From contig NZ_CAMXCI010000001.1 of assembly GCF_947179115.1 (NCBI RefSeq), positions 124,001 through 188,000 of the forward strand: 64,000 bases of DNA. The letters are read 5' to 3'. The notes below the pieces were generated by a model, which was not told the DNA's origin, did not search any database, and saw only the letters and a program-made list of their open reading frames with translations. Below, piece by piece: positions 16,163 to 24,943 of this stretch (position 1 is its first letter; each line of letters starts with the position of its first letter). The stretch is from Commensalibacter papalotli. GTDB lineage: Bacteria > Pseudomonadota > Alphaproteobacteria > Acetobacterales > Acetobacteraceae. Position numbers and translations under genes: made by a program.

Positions 16163-16936
16163 ATGGCATTTCGTCCTAATTCATATAACGATACATCACA
16201 ACATGTTGATGCTCAAGTTGCATTCGATGCAGGTCTTCGCAGCTACATGCTCCGTGTTTATAACTGGATGGCGTCTGGTTTATTATTAACAGCACTGGTT
16301 TCATATCTTGTTGCGAACTCCTCACTAGGAAGCCTATTTTATAAAATAGGTTCAGTGAATGGTGTTGTTACAACTGCCCCGACAACACTTGGGTTTATTG
16401 CAATCTTGTCCCCGTTGGCATTTATTTTAGTAATGTCCTTTGGTATTAACCGTCTGTCAACTCAAGCTGCACAAGCGTTATTTTGGGCTTTTTGTGCTGT
16501 TATGGGAATCAGTATGGCTAATATTTTCTTTGTATATACATCAGGATCCATTACTCAAACATTTTTGGTAGCAGCCAGCATGTTTGCAGGGATGTCTTTG
16601 TGGGGATATACGACAAATCGTGATTTAACAAGACTCGGTTCATTCTTGGGAATGGGATTGTTCGGTCTAGTTATTGCGATGGTAATTAACATATTTATGC
16701 ACAGCTCAGGCATGTCTTTCTTGATTAGTTTGGTGGGCGTTGTTGTGTTTACAGGTTTAGCTGCTACTGATACACAAAGAATTAAACTTTCTTATCAAAC
16801 ATTTTATCAATATGAAGGTGCTGAAATGGCAGCAAAACATAGTGTGTTTGATGCGTTGACGCTTTACTTGAACTTTATCAACCTATTTCAATTTTTATTG
16901 CAATTCATGGGGGTCAGAGCGGGCAGTGATAACTAA
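16163..16936 (+). CDS. Bax inhibitor-1 / YccA family membrane protein
   Basis: A 257-residue member of the BI-1/YccA (TMBIM-like) family with seven hydrophobic segments from about residue 30 to the end. Typical motifs are YNWMASGLLLTALVSYL, TQAAQALFWAF, TNRDLTRLGSFLGMGL and the C-terminal AATDTQRIK and FDALTLYLNFINLFQFLL. Bacterial relatives include inner-membrane proteins that interact with FtsH or leak calcium; which applies here cannot be told. GAGAAGAG precedes the ATG. It has its own promoter and terminator, so it is probably monocistronic. Confidence 0.92.
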   Translation: MAFRPNSYNDTSQHVDAQVAFDAGLRSYMLRVYNWMASGLLLTALVSYLVANSSLGSLFYKIGSVNGVVTTAPTTLGFIAILSPLAFILVMSFGINRLSTQAAQALFWAFCAVMGISMANIFFVYTSGSITQTFLVAASMFAGMSLWGYTTNRDLTRLGSFLGMGLFGLVIAMVINIFMHSSGMSFLISLVGVVVFTGLAATDTQRIKLSYQTFYQYEGAEMAAKHSVFDALTLYLNFINLFQFLLQFMGVRAGSDN

Positions 16937-16965
16937 TTATAGTTAACAAAGTCGGCTTTTATCTT

Positions 16966-17001
16966 AAAAACGCACAGAAAAAAAACTGTGCGTTTTTTTA
17001 T
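16966..17001 (+). terminator. terminator of the Bax-inhibitor gene
   Basis: AAACGCACAG (16968-16977) pairs perfectly with CTGTGCGTTT (16986-16995) around an A8 loop and is followed by Ts. Textbook Rho-independent terminator. Confidence 0.9.
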
Positions 17002-17381
17002 ATTTTTGAAATTGTGTTGTAATTATCACTGACCTAGCAAAGTTATAATTGAGTTATTTTTTACATCGTTTTTATTAGGTATTAGGAGTAATATAAGTCA
17101 ATCAACTCTATGAATAATGTTGTTATTTATAGAGTTTTTTTGATGTCTTACGAAAGTTGGTTGTAACATATTGTTATTTATAGTAGGAGTAAGGCACCAA
17201 CTTAACATTATTGCTACACAAAGATTTGTGTCTTTTTTAAGTGTATAAAATGGTGTTATTATGAGTACAGGGTTTTTTATAAGGTAAACCATTATTTTAT
17301 AAGGAATTCTAACAAAGAAAGATGTTCTATTAAATGAACAGGCTGATGAGTTGAGCAATGTCAGAATCAACGAGGCATAGA
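17002..17381. other. gap before cyoA: direct repeats and a small hairpin
   Basis: No convincing gene. TTGTTATTTATAG occurs twice (17120-17132 and 17171-17183). ACACAA/TTGTGT (17216-17231) followed by CTTTTTT looks like a weak terminator, so a short RNA ending near 17238 is conceivable. The rest should contain the cyoA promoter, but no clear -35/-10 pair stands out. Confidence 0.4.
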
Positions 17382-18362
17382 ATGAAAAAAATATTACCGA
17401 AAATTACATTATCGGTAGTGGGTTTAGCATCTACCTTAATGTTAGGTGGATGTAATTTGGTTATAATGGATCCTAAAGGAACCGTTGGGCAAGGTGAAAA
17501 GCAATTAATTATAATGTCTGTAATAGCAATGCTGTGTATTGTTATTCCAGTAATTATTGCTACTTTGTTGGTTGCATATCGTTATCGTAAATCTAATACG
17601 AATGCGACCTATGCACCAAAATGGGACTTTTCAACAACGATTGAAATTCTTGTTTGGGGAATACCAATGTGTTTGATTGCATTCCTAGCATATCATACAT
17701 ACGTATCCTCTCATGAATTAGATCCTTATAAACCGATTGCTGCTCCTGCTGATAATCCAAATGTAAAACCTATAAAAATACAAGTTGTTGCATTAAACTG
17801 GAAATGGTTATTTATTTACCCAGAATACGGAATTGCAACAGTTAACGAAATGGCAATACCTGTGAATACACCTGTTGCGTTTCGTTTGACATCTGATGCA
17901 ACTATGAATTCATTTTGGATACCACAATTGGGGTCTCAAGTGTACGTCATGGCTGGTATGCAAACACAATTGCACTTAATGGCAACCTCTCCTTCAGCAG
18001 AAGGTTATAGAGGGGTTTCTAATAATTACAGTGGTGCTGGATACTCAGATATGAAATTCCGTGCGATTGCAACTGATCAAAAAGGTTTTGATGAGTGGGT
18101 TGAGAAAGTTAAAGCTTCTTCTAAACAATTAGATGGAAAAGACGGTGACGCCTATAAACATCTAAAAAACAATCAAATGGAATATGCTAAGCAAAATGAA
18201 GGAAATGTTCTTCCTGAACCAGTACAATATTTTGGTACTGTAAAGCATCATTTGTTTGATGATATTGTTATGCAATATAACCACGGTCATTATGAAGTTG
18301 ATACTCATGGCAACCCCCAAGCAGTTCCTACTCAATCTAATGATAATCACTCAGGGGAATAG
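17382..18362 (+). CDS. cyoA: cytochrome bo3 ubiquinol oxidase subunit II
   Basis: The 326-residue subunit II of the haem-copper quinol oxidase. The lipoprotein signal ends in LGGC with lipidated Cys24, followed by two membrane helices and a periplasmic cupredoxin-fold domain that lacks the CuA ligands (NWKWLFIYPEYGIATVNE, SFWIPQLGSQVYVMAGM), as expected for a quinol oxidase. I chose the ATG at 17382, which has GAGG eight bases upstream and gives a proper signal peptide, over the ATG at 17358. It is first of cyoABCD; the spacing to cyoB is five bases. The complex pumps protons at the end of the respiratory chain, which is central in acetic acid bacteria. Confidence 0.95.
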   Translation: MKKILPKITLSVVGLASTLMLGGCNLVIMDPKGTVGQGEKQLIIMSVIAMLCIVIPVIIATLLVAYRYRKSNTNATYAPKWDFSTTIEILVWGIPMCLIAFLAYHTYVSSHELDPYKPIAAPADNPNVKPIKIQVVALNWKWLFIYPEYGIATVNEMAIPVNTPVAFRLTSDATMNSFWIPQLGSQVYVMAGMQTQLHLMATSPSAEGYRGVSNNYSGAGYSDMKFRAIATDQKGFDEWVEKVKASSKQLDGKDGDAYKHLKNNQMEYAKQNEGNVLPEPVQYFGTVKHHLFDDIVMQYNHGHYEVDTHGNPQAVPTQSNDNHSGE

Positions 18363-18367
18363 GAAAA

Positions 18368-20356
18368 ATGTTAGGAATTTTAACTCTTAAAGATATTCCG
18401 TATAATGTACCCATTTTGGTGGGAACATTTGTCGGTGTAGTCATTGTCGGGTTGGCAGTTCTTGCTGCTATTACTTACTATGGCAAATGGACAGTTTTGT
18501 TTAAAAACTGGCTTTTCTCGGTTGACCATAAACGTATCGGTATTATGTATATCGTTCTTGCGTTAGTTATGTTATTCCGTGGTTTCTGTGATGCGTTAAT
18601 GATGCGTACGCAACAAGCGATTGCTTTTGATAGCCCAGGCTATTTGCCGCCTCATCATTATGACCAAATCTTTACAGCGCACGGCACCATCATGATTTTC
18701 TTCATGGCGATGGCGTTTATGCAAGGTTTGTTCAACTTAATTGTTCCATTACAGGTTGGTGCTCGTGACGTTGCGTTCCCATTTCTTAACTCATTAAGTT
18801 TTTGGTTAACAACAGCTGGTGCAATTTTAGTTAACATCTCTTTGTTTATTGGTGAGTTCTCAACTGCAGGTTGGTTAGCATATCCTCCAGTATCTGAATT
18901 ACAATTCAGTCCTGGCGTTGGTGTTGATTATTATATTTGGGCTGTTCAGATTTCTGGTATTGGTACAGTGTTAACTGCGGTTAACTTTATGACCACAATC
19001 GCAAAAATGCGTGCACCTGGCATGACATGGATGCGCTTGCCAGTATTCTGCTGGACAACATTAGCATCATGTATAATGATTTATACAACTTTCCCTGCTT
19101 TAACCGTATCAGTAGCTGAGCTTACACTTGATCGTTATCTTGGTATGCATTTCTTTACCAACGATCTTGGTGGTAACGTCATGTTATACTTGAACTTGAT
19201 TTGGGCATGGGGACATCCAGAGGTTTACATTCTTGTTATACCTGCTTTTGGCTGTTTCTCTGAATTGGTTCCTGTATTTTGTAAAAAACCGTTATTTGGT
19301 TATGCTACGATGGTTTATGCAACCTTAACAATTACTGTTTTGTCATTGTTAGTTTGGGTTCACCATTTCTTTACCATGGGTGCTGGTGCAAGCGTTAATG
19401 CCTTCTTTGGTATTATGACGATGATTATTGCTATTCCAACAGGCGTGAAAATCTTTAACTGGTTATTCACAATGTATAGAGGTCGTATTGAATTTACGGC
19501 GCCTATGTATTGGACGATTGGTTTTATGATTGTCTTTGTGATCGGCGGTATGACTGGTGTTATGCTTGCTATTCCTGCAAGTGACTTCGTATTACATAAC
19601 AGTGAATTCTTGATTGCCCACTTCCATAATACAATTATTGGTGGTGTATATTTTGGATATATTGCTGGTATGAATTTCTGGGCTCCAAAAGTAACTGGCT
19701 TTAAAATGAGCCAAGGACTTGGTAAAGCTGCATTCTGGTTCTGGTTCTTTGGCTTCTTCCTATCATTCGTTCCTTTGTATATTACAGGTTTCGATGGTAT
19801 GGTTCGTCGTTTGAACCATTATGACAATCCTGATTGGCATATGTGGTTAATCATTGCTTGTATTGGTGCTTTCTGTATTCTTTGTGGTGTTGTTTGCCAA
19901 TTGTTACAAATATTCCTTGGTATTTGGAATATGGACAAACCAGGTCATAAAGATGTTACGGGTGATCTTTGGGATGGTCGTACTTTAGAATGGTCAACAT
20001 CTTCACCAGCGCCTATTTATAACTTTGCTCATATTCCTGTTGTTCATGCACGTGATGCATTTGCATATGATAAAGAGCATGGCATTGATACACGTCGCAC
20101 ATCTGAACCATATCAAGATATTGTTATGCCAAAAAATACTTCTGCAGGCTTCTGGATTGGTATGATTGCATTCGTTTTAGGATTTGGTGCAGTTTGGCAT
20201 ATTTGGTGGTTAGTTGTTGTTTGTGCTATTCTCATACTGTTGATTGTAATTGGCTATAGCTTTAAGGAAGACAAAGAATTTGTTATTCCTGCAGCAGAAG
20301 TTGAACGTATTGAGAAAGAGCATTCTCGTAAACTTATGACACAGGTGGCTGAATAA
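18368..20356 (+). CDS. cyoB: cytochrome bo3 ubiquinol oxidase subunit I
   Basis: The 662-residue catalytic subunit with haems b and o3 and CuB. About 15 membrane helices are visible. Metal and haem ligand segments are present in order: AHGTIMIFFMA, WAWGHPEVYILVIPAFG (the His-Tyr cross-link region), VHHFFTMG (CuB His pair) and HFHNTIIGGVYF. Length equals the E. coli enzyme's. It lies between cyoA and cyoC; its TAA overlaps the cyoC ATG by one base (TAATG), so translation is coupled. Inner membrane. Confidence 0.98.
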   Translation: MLGILTLKDIPYNVPILVGTFVGVVIVGLAVLAAITYYGKWTVLFKNWLFSVDHKRIGIMYIVLALVMLFRGFCDALMMRTQQAIAFDSPGYLPPHHYDQIFTAHGTIMIFFMAMAFMQGLFNLIVPLQVGARDVAFPFLNSLSFWLTTAGAILVNISLFIGEFSTAGWLAYPPVSELQFSPGVGVDYYIWAVQISGIGTVLTAVNFMTTIAKMRAPGMTWMRLPVFCWTTLASCIMIYTTFPALTVSVAELTLDRYLGMHFFTNDLGGNVMLYLNLIWAWGHPEVYILVIPAFGCFSELVPVFCKKPLFGYATMVYATLTITVLSLLVWVHHFFTMGAGASVNAFFGIMTMIIAIPTGVKIFNWLFTMYRGRIEFTAPMYWTIGFMIVFVIGGMTGVMLAIPASDFVLHNSEFLIAHFHNTIIGGVYFGYIAGMNFWAPKVTGFKMSQGLGKAAFWFWFFGFFLSFVPLYITGFDGMVRRLNHYDNPDWHMWLIIACIGAFCILCGVVCQLLQIFLGIWNMDKPGHKDVTGDLWDGRTLEWSTSSPAPIYNFAHIPVVHARDAFAYDKEHGIDTRRTSEPYQDIVMPKNTSAGFWIGMIAFVLGFGAVWHIWWLVVVCAILILLIVIGYSFKEDKEFVIPAAEVERIEKEHSRKLMTQVAE

Positions 20357-20970
20357 TGAGTGAAAATACTACAATGACAGCAAACGGTGCTCATCACGAA
20401 CATGAAAATCATTCAGCATTTGGTTTTTGGCTATACCTTATGTCTGACTGTATTTTGTTTGGATGTTTGTTTGCCAGTTATGCTGTTTTACACGGACAAT
20501 TTTTCGGCGCGCCAACATTTAAACAACTTCTGGATGCTGGAGATATCGAGTTTACCACAGTAGCTTATGAAACAGCTTTGTTGTTGCTCAGTTCTTTGGC
20601 TTTTGGTTTTGCGATGTTGTCTGCACGTAAAAGTAATAAATCTGGAACATTACTCTGGATGGTGGTTGCAGCTGTATTAGGTGCAGGATTTCTTGGGCTT
20701 GAAATCAAGGAATTCATACATTTAATTTCTAAAGGTGCGACTCCTGAATCCTGTGCACATTGGTCTGCATTCTTTACACTTGTTGGTACACATGGGTTGC
20801 ATGTGACCATAGGGTTAATTTGGATGATTGTTTTAATGATCCAAGTTGCTACTAAAGGTGTAAATTCAAATATGATGCCTCGTTTAACTTGTTTAAGTCT
20901 ATTCTGGCATTTCTTGGATATTATATGGATCTGTGTATTTAGTTTTGTATATCTGTTGAGTATGGTGTAA
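20356..20970 (+). CDS. cyoC: cytochrome bo3 ubiquinol oxidase subunit III
   Basis: The 204-residue subunit III with five membrane helices (HSAFGFWLYLMSDCILFGCLFASYA, then ALLLLSSLAFGFAM, and the C-terminal FWHFLDIIWICVFSFVYLL). The GTHGLHVTIG segment is family-typical. It supports stability of subunit I. TAATG overlaps join it to cyoB and cyoD on both sides, an arrangement that keeps subunit synthesis balanced. Confidence 0.96.
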   Translation: MSENTTMTANGAHHEHENHSAFGFWLYLMSDCILFGCLFASYAVLHGQFFGAPTFKQLLDAGDIEFTTVAYETALLLLSSLAFGFAMLSARKSNKSGTLLWMVVAAVLGAGFLGLEIKEFIHLISKGATPESCAHWSAFFTLVGTHGLHVTIGLIWMIVLMIQVATKGVNSNMMPRLTCLSLFWHFLDIIWICVFSFVYLLSMV

Positions 20971-21311
20971 TGGTAGAAAATCATGCAGTTTCTTCTCATG
21001 GGGAAGACCATGGACACGGCTCTATAGTTTCTTATATTGTTGGGTTCATATTATCCGTTGTGTTGACTGTAGCGTCCTTTTGGATTGTTTTGGCACATGC
21101 TTTATCAAATAGTGCGACAGTAATTGCATTAGGAGTGTTGGCTGTAATACAAATTTTTGTTCAAGTCTCCTTCTTCTTGCATGTTAGTGCAGCGCCTGAA
21201 CAACGTTCAGAGGTAGTTTCTTTCTTATTCTCTGTATTTGTTGCTTTGGTTATTTGTTTTGGCACGCTATTCGTTATGCATAATGTTGGTCATTTAATGA
21301 TGGCTCGATAA
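20970..21311 (+). CDS. cyoD: cytochrome bo3 ubiquinol oxidase subunit IV
   Basis: A 113-residue small subunit IV with three predicted helices (YIVGFILSVVLTVASFWIVLA, VIALGVLAVIQIFVQVSFFLHV, SFLFSVFVALVICFGTLFVM). The His-rich N terminus (HGEDHGHG) is like other CyoD proteins. It aids assembly of the CuB site in subunit I. It is the last gene of the operon; no cyoE (haem o synthase) follows within the window. Confidence 0.93.
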   Translation: MVENHAVSSHGEDHGHGSIVSYIVGFILSVVLTVASFWIVLAHALSNSATVIALGVLAVIQIFVQVSFFLHVSAAPEQRSEVVSFLFSVFVALVICFGTLFVMHNVGHLMMAR

Positions 21312-21321
21312 TTTTCATAAC

Positions 21322-21354
21322 AAGCTGTCTTTACTTAACTGGTAAAGACAGCTT
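21322..21354 (+). repeat. perfect 13-bp hairpin after cyoD
   Basis: AAGCTGTCTTTAC (21322-21334) and GTAAAGACAGCTT (21342-21354) pair perfectly around a 7-base loop. No T run follows on either strand, so it is more likely a 3' mRNA stability element, or a decayed terminator, than an active terminator. Confidence 0.5.
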
Positions 21355-21366
21355 ATTGAATACAAT

Positions 21367-21405
21367 AAAAGCCCTTAACTTTAAATAAAGTTAAGGGCTT
21401 TTTTA
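21367..21405. terminator. bidirectional terminator between cyoD and fdxA
   Basis: AAAAGCCCTTAACTTT and AAAGTTAAGGGCTTTT form a long perfect stem with a short loop, flanked by T runs on both strands. It can end both the cyo operon and the convergent ferredoxin gene. Confidence 0.9.
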
Positions 21406-21433
21406 ATAAGCAAATTAACGCTTGAAAATGGAA

Positions 21434-21766
21434 CTAGTCTTTATGAGGTTCTTTTGAAAGCATATCTTTTTTATCTGTTTTGCCATTCCATTCATCTGCA
21501 TCAGCAGGGGTATCACCTTTTCTGCTCATATTGGGCCATGATTTCGAAAGTTCAGCATTGACTTCTAACCAATCTGCAGCACGATCATCACTATCTGGGA
21601 AAATGGCTTCAGCTGGGCATTCTGGTTCGCATACGCCGCAATCAATACACTCTTCTGGGCTAATAACAAGGAAGTTTTCACCAGCATAGAAACAATCTAC
21701 GGGGCAGACTTCGACACAATCCATATATTTGCAACGGATGCAGTTTTCTGTGACCACATAGGTCAT
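21434..21766 (-). CDS. fdxA: 7Fe-type ferredoxin FdxA
   Basis: A 110-residue ferredoxin. The nine N-terminal cysteines (C9, C12, C17, C21, C25 and C40, C43, C46, C50) follow the spacing of Azotobacter ferredoxin I, which carries one 3Fe-4S and one 4Fe-4S cluster. ENCIRCKYMDCVEVCPVDCF and CIDCGVCEPECP are the cluster loops. The C-terminal 50 residues are a charged extension common in alphaproteobacterial FdxA. It acts as a soluble low-potential electron carrier; the partner is unknown. It lies downstream of the SUV3-like helicase and S4 genes, an order often seen in this class. Confidence 0.93.
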   Translation of the reverse strand: MTYVVTENCIRCKYMDCVEVCPVDCFYAGENFLVISPEECIDCGVCEPECPAEAIFPDSDDRAADWLEVNAELSKSWPNMSRKGDTPADADEWNGKTDKKDMLSKEPHKD

Positions 21767-21917
21767 TGCTTTCTCCGATTCATATCTGTTAAAGGGATAG
21801 TTCCCTGATCATTAAGAATTCTTTGGCATTCAGGCAAAGGCTGAATGGTTTGTCATAGAGATTTAGTAACTATTTACAGCTATGACAAGGAAATATTTAT
21901 ATTCTTTATTACTTTAC

Positions 21918-22199
21918 TTATGAATTTTCAAGAATTTCTTGATAAATCAAAGATATATTTTTTCCTGCAACACGTTGTTTAGTTAGATTTAGGATTTTAA
22001 TTACTCTGATCGTGTCATTCCAAGGAAAGGTTAAAATATCATTTAATTTGACTTGATAGGCTGGTTTACAAACAGAACAAGCGTTTATACGAAAAATATT
22101 TTGGCTTACAAAACGTGTGCTGATGCTTCGTGTCTTATATATTCTGGCATGCCAAAGCCAAATGTCTATTCTTTGTGTATCAATATCGTGGTCAATCAT
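21918..22199 (-). CDS. S4-domain RNA-binding protein (Hsp15-like)
   Basis: A 93-residue protein with an N-terminal S4 fold: QRIDIWLWHARIYKTRSIST matches the S4 start (RxDxWLWxAR.yKTR). It is followed by a basic, less conserved tail. Hsp15 relatives bind 50S subunits carrying stalled nascent chains, but the same domain occurs in other RNA proteins, so the role is inferred. Its start overlaps the end of the upstream helicase gene by 8 bases, so the two are translationally linked and may act on the same RNA. Confidence 0.82.
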   Translation of the reverse strand: MIDHDIDTQRIDIWLWHARIYKTRSISTRFVSQNIFRINACSVCKPAYQVKLNDILTFPWNDTIRVIKILNLTKQRVAGKNISLIYQEILENS

Positions 22200-24720
22200 G
22201 TCGGTTGTTATTATAGAGTTGTTGTAGATCAGAAACAGAATGGGTAAGATTTTTCCTTTTTAGAAAAGGTTTCTTTTTAACTTTTTTATGAATTTGAAAA
22301 GGACGATTAGCGATTAATAAAGGAGCAGGGGGGCCCATGAGTTTCTTTGATGGGATTTGAGCTTTTTGCACAAATAAATTTAGAGATTTTAATAGTGAAG
22401 GGAGTGCTTCATTAATATAAGGCAGGGGTGATATATCTTGTTTTTTTATAGCAGCAGGATGATTTTTGATTTTATTATGTAGCGCTTGCCCTATTTTTTC
22501 GGCAATATCCAAACGGATAAATTGATTATCTGCTTTGATCCATCCCAAATAATGATAAAAATTAAGGTCTGCTTTCTGAGTAATCGCTGGAATATGAACG
22601 AGATGTGGCAGCGGGATCGTTTCTGGATCAATGGGTGCATAATATACATGATAAATTAATGCTCTAAGTTTAACTTTATGAGCTTTAAAAATATCTTTTA
22701 CATAAAATGCATATTGTCCCTGATTAATGCCGTGTCTGGATAAAATTTTCAGCATAGATTTTGAAAGCTGGAAAGGTTTGTCTTGCCATAAAATGCCGCC
22801 GTTTTCACTGATTTGATGAAACAGACCACGGATTAATGCTGGAAGCTTTGTATTATGTTGTAATGTAAAAAGAGCAGGGCACAAGGTTTTAATTTGTGCA
22901 TTAAGATAGTCTTGTAATTTTTTTAAAACAATTTGTTGTACGTCATTTTCTAGAAACTCATTTTCAATCAGTTGAATTTCTGGATGAAATAAATCATGGC
23001 CTTTCCTTAACCTTGCAATATTTGTGTTTTCCCATAGAATCAGCTTTGCTTTAATATCGATGTGAAACTCTTCAGGTTTTGCATTGATAAATTTTTGGAG
23101 TTGTTGAGGTATAAGCAGACGGATATTACGTCTGATACTTTTAAGTGCTAGCTTATAATCTTCTTGAGGGATTGCTTCTTGTAACTCAATTGAAAATCCT
23201 TTGAATGAGCCAATTGATTGACCTTCGATTAAAATTTGCCCTGTTGTAGAAATAGAAGTGAACAGATTATTTTGTTCTTCGTTTTTTAAGTTACGTAATA
23301 ATGAGGTTGCTCGTTGGTTTACAAAACGGCTCATTAATGCAGTGTGCAGTGAGTCCGAAAGGCTGTCTTCAACTTCTCTGGCTTGAGCTTGCCAATATAT
23401 AGCATTTTCTAGCCATTGGTTTTTAGCAGCAATATAAGAACAAATTCGAACACCAGAAAGCCTTTGCATCAAGGTATCAATATCTCCGTGAGGATGATTT
23501 AGCTGTTCAATTTGTTGGTGCATCCATGTTTCTGGAATATGACCTTGTTTTAGTAAGAATAAAAATGTTTTTTTACAAATTCTTGCATGATTGTCGTTTC
23601 CAAGTTTTTTAAAGTCTGGGATTTGGCAATTTTCCCAAAGCAATTGTGTTTTTTCAATCGTCGTACAAGCCGCCATTATTTCTGGGTCTTGGATTAAATA
23701 AATCAACGTTTGTAGATCAGTAGCATGTTGGCTGGTGATTAATGTTTTCAGAGGGGCAGATTTGCTGAGAGAGCTTAGTAAGCGGGATGGATTTGAAAAA
23801 TCTGGTGTGTGATTGCGCCAATAAATTTGCTTTAAAGAATCAAAATTGTGATTCTCCACTGCATTGACTAATTTCTCAGACATGCCAGAGCAATTCGCCG
23901 TGGTGCCAAAAGTACCATCTTGCATCCCTCGACCCGCTCTTCCTGCTATTTGAGCGACTTCAGAAGGGAACAAATGACGCAATTGCCGACCGTCATATTT
24001 AGATAAGCTGGCAAAGGCAACGTGATTAACATTCATATTTAATCCCATTCCAATAGCATCTGTAGCGACAAGGTAGTCTACTTCTTTATTTTGATATAAC
24101 TCCATTTGTGCATTGCGGGTACGTGGTGAAAGGCGCCCCATTACAATAGCGCATCCCCCATGGCGTCGTTTGATAAATTCCGCAATGGCATAAACTTCAT
24201 TTGCTGAAAAGGCCACAATCGCCGAACGAGGGGGCAATCTTGTAAATTTATCAAAGCCTGTATAACTCAAAGAAGAAAGACGAGGGCGGGTATCAATCTC
24301 TATTTCGGGAATCAGCTGTTTCAAGATAGGAGTAATTGTATCAGCTCCTAGAAACATTGTTTCAATAAGACCTCGGCAGTGAAGCAATCTATCCGTAAAA
24401 ATATGTCCACGATCAGGGTCAGCACATAGCTGAATTTCATCAATAGCGATAAAATCAACAGAAATATGCGTAGGCATTGCCTCGACTGTGCAAGAGAACC
24501 ATTTGGCTTTGGGTGGAATGATTTTTTCTTCGCCCGTAATCAGGGCAACATTCTTTTCACCCTTGATTGCAACCATACGGTCGTAATTTTCTTTGGCAAG
24601 CAAACGTAAAGGAAAACCAATAATGCCAGATCCATGTGCCATCATACGCTCAAGAGCAAGATGTGTTTTACCTGTGTTGGTTGGTCCGAGAATTGCTTTG
24701 ATGATATGAGTTTGAGGCAT
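22192..24720 (-). CDS. SUV3-like RNA helicase
   Basis: An 842-residue superfamily 2 helicase resembling mitochondrial SUV3. Walker A GPTNTGKT is at 12-19, the DEIQ box at 94-97 (IAIDEIQLCADPDRGHIFTDRLL), then ATDAIGMGLNMNVNHVAF and QIAGRAGRG, the motif VI region. The C-terminal half is long and less conserved, ending in a basic tail (KKVKKKPFLKRKN). SUV3 proteins unwind RNA for decay; in Alphaproteobacteria the homologue is widespread but poorly studied. It starts with ATG and has a weak ribosome site. It is transcribed toward the S4 protein and fdxA. Confidence 0.87.
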   Translation of the reverse strand: MPQTHIIKAILGPTNTGKTHLALERMMAHGSGIIGFPLRLLAKENYDRMVAIKGEKNVALITGEEKIIPPKAKWFSCTVEAMPTHISVDFIAIDEIQLCADPDRGHIFTDRLLHCRGLIETMFLGADTITPILKQLIPEIEIDTRPRLSSLSYTGFDKFTRLPPRSAIVAFSANEVYAIAEFIKRRHGGCAIVMGRLSPRTRNAQMELYQNKEVDYLVATDAIGMGLNMNVNHVAFASLSKYDGRQLRHLFPSEVAQIAGRAGRGMQDGTFGTTANCSGMSEKLVNAVENHNFDSLKQIYWRNHTPDFSNPSRLLSSLSKSAPLKTLITSQHATDLQTLIYLIQDPEIMAACTTIEKTQLLWENCQIPDFKKLGNDNHARICKKTFLFLLKQGHIPETWMHQQIEQLNHPHGDIDTLMQRLSGVRICSYIAAKNQWLENAIYWQAQAREVEDSLSDSLHTALMSRFVNQRATSLLRNLKNEEQNNLFTSISTTGQILIEGQSIGSFKGFSIELQEAIPQEDYKLALKSIRRNIRLLIPQQLQKFINAKPEEFHIDIKAKLILWENTNIARLRKGHDLFHPEIQLIENEFLENDVQQIVLKKLQDYLNAQIKTLCPALFTLQHNTKLPALIRGLFHQISENGGILWQDKPFQLSKSMLKILSRHGINQGQYAFYVKDIFKAHKVKLRALIYHVYYAPIDPETIPLPHLVHIPAITQKADLNFYHYLGWIKADNQFIRLDIAEKIGQALHNKIKNHPAAIKKQDISPLPYINEALPSLLKSLNLFVQKAQIPSKKLMGPPAPLLIANRPFQIHKKVKKKPFLKRKNLTHSVSDLQQLYNNNRHD

Positions 24721-24870
24721 ACAAAAACTTTATTTTAATGAAAATTTAAATTTATTATTCTGTTAAAAAAAAATATGACATAAGCTTTATATATTTTGAA
24801 ATTTATTTTTAGAATCTAGGATATCATAAATAATTCTTATTTTGTATTTTAGGTGTCATAACAGTTAAAA

Positions 24871-24913
24871 AATAATGAGACAAAATCAATCGATATGATC
24901 TTGTTTCATTATT
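24871..24913. promoter_or_regulatory. long dyad upstream of the amino acid permease
   Basis: AATAATGAGACAA (24871-24883) and TTGTTTCATTATT (24901-24913) pair with one mismatch. Inside, ATCA and TGAT extend the symmetry. The dyad ends 31 bases before the permease ATG. It could be an operator or a leader hairpin controlling the permease. Confidence 0.4.
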
Positions 24914-24943
24914 GTAAATACATAAGGTGATAAAGGCTTTTAT

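Noticed and set aside
17098..17370. 90-codon minus-strand frame before cyoA
   Set aside because: No ribosome binding site, no domain texture, and it overlaps the cyoA leader; composition looks like non-coding AT-rich DNA.
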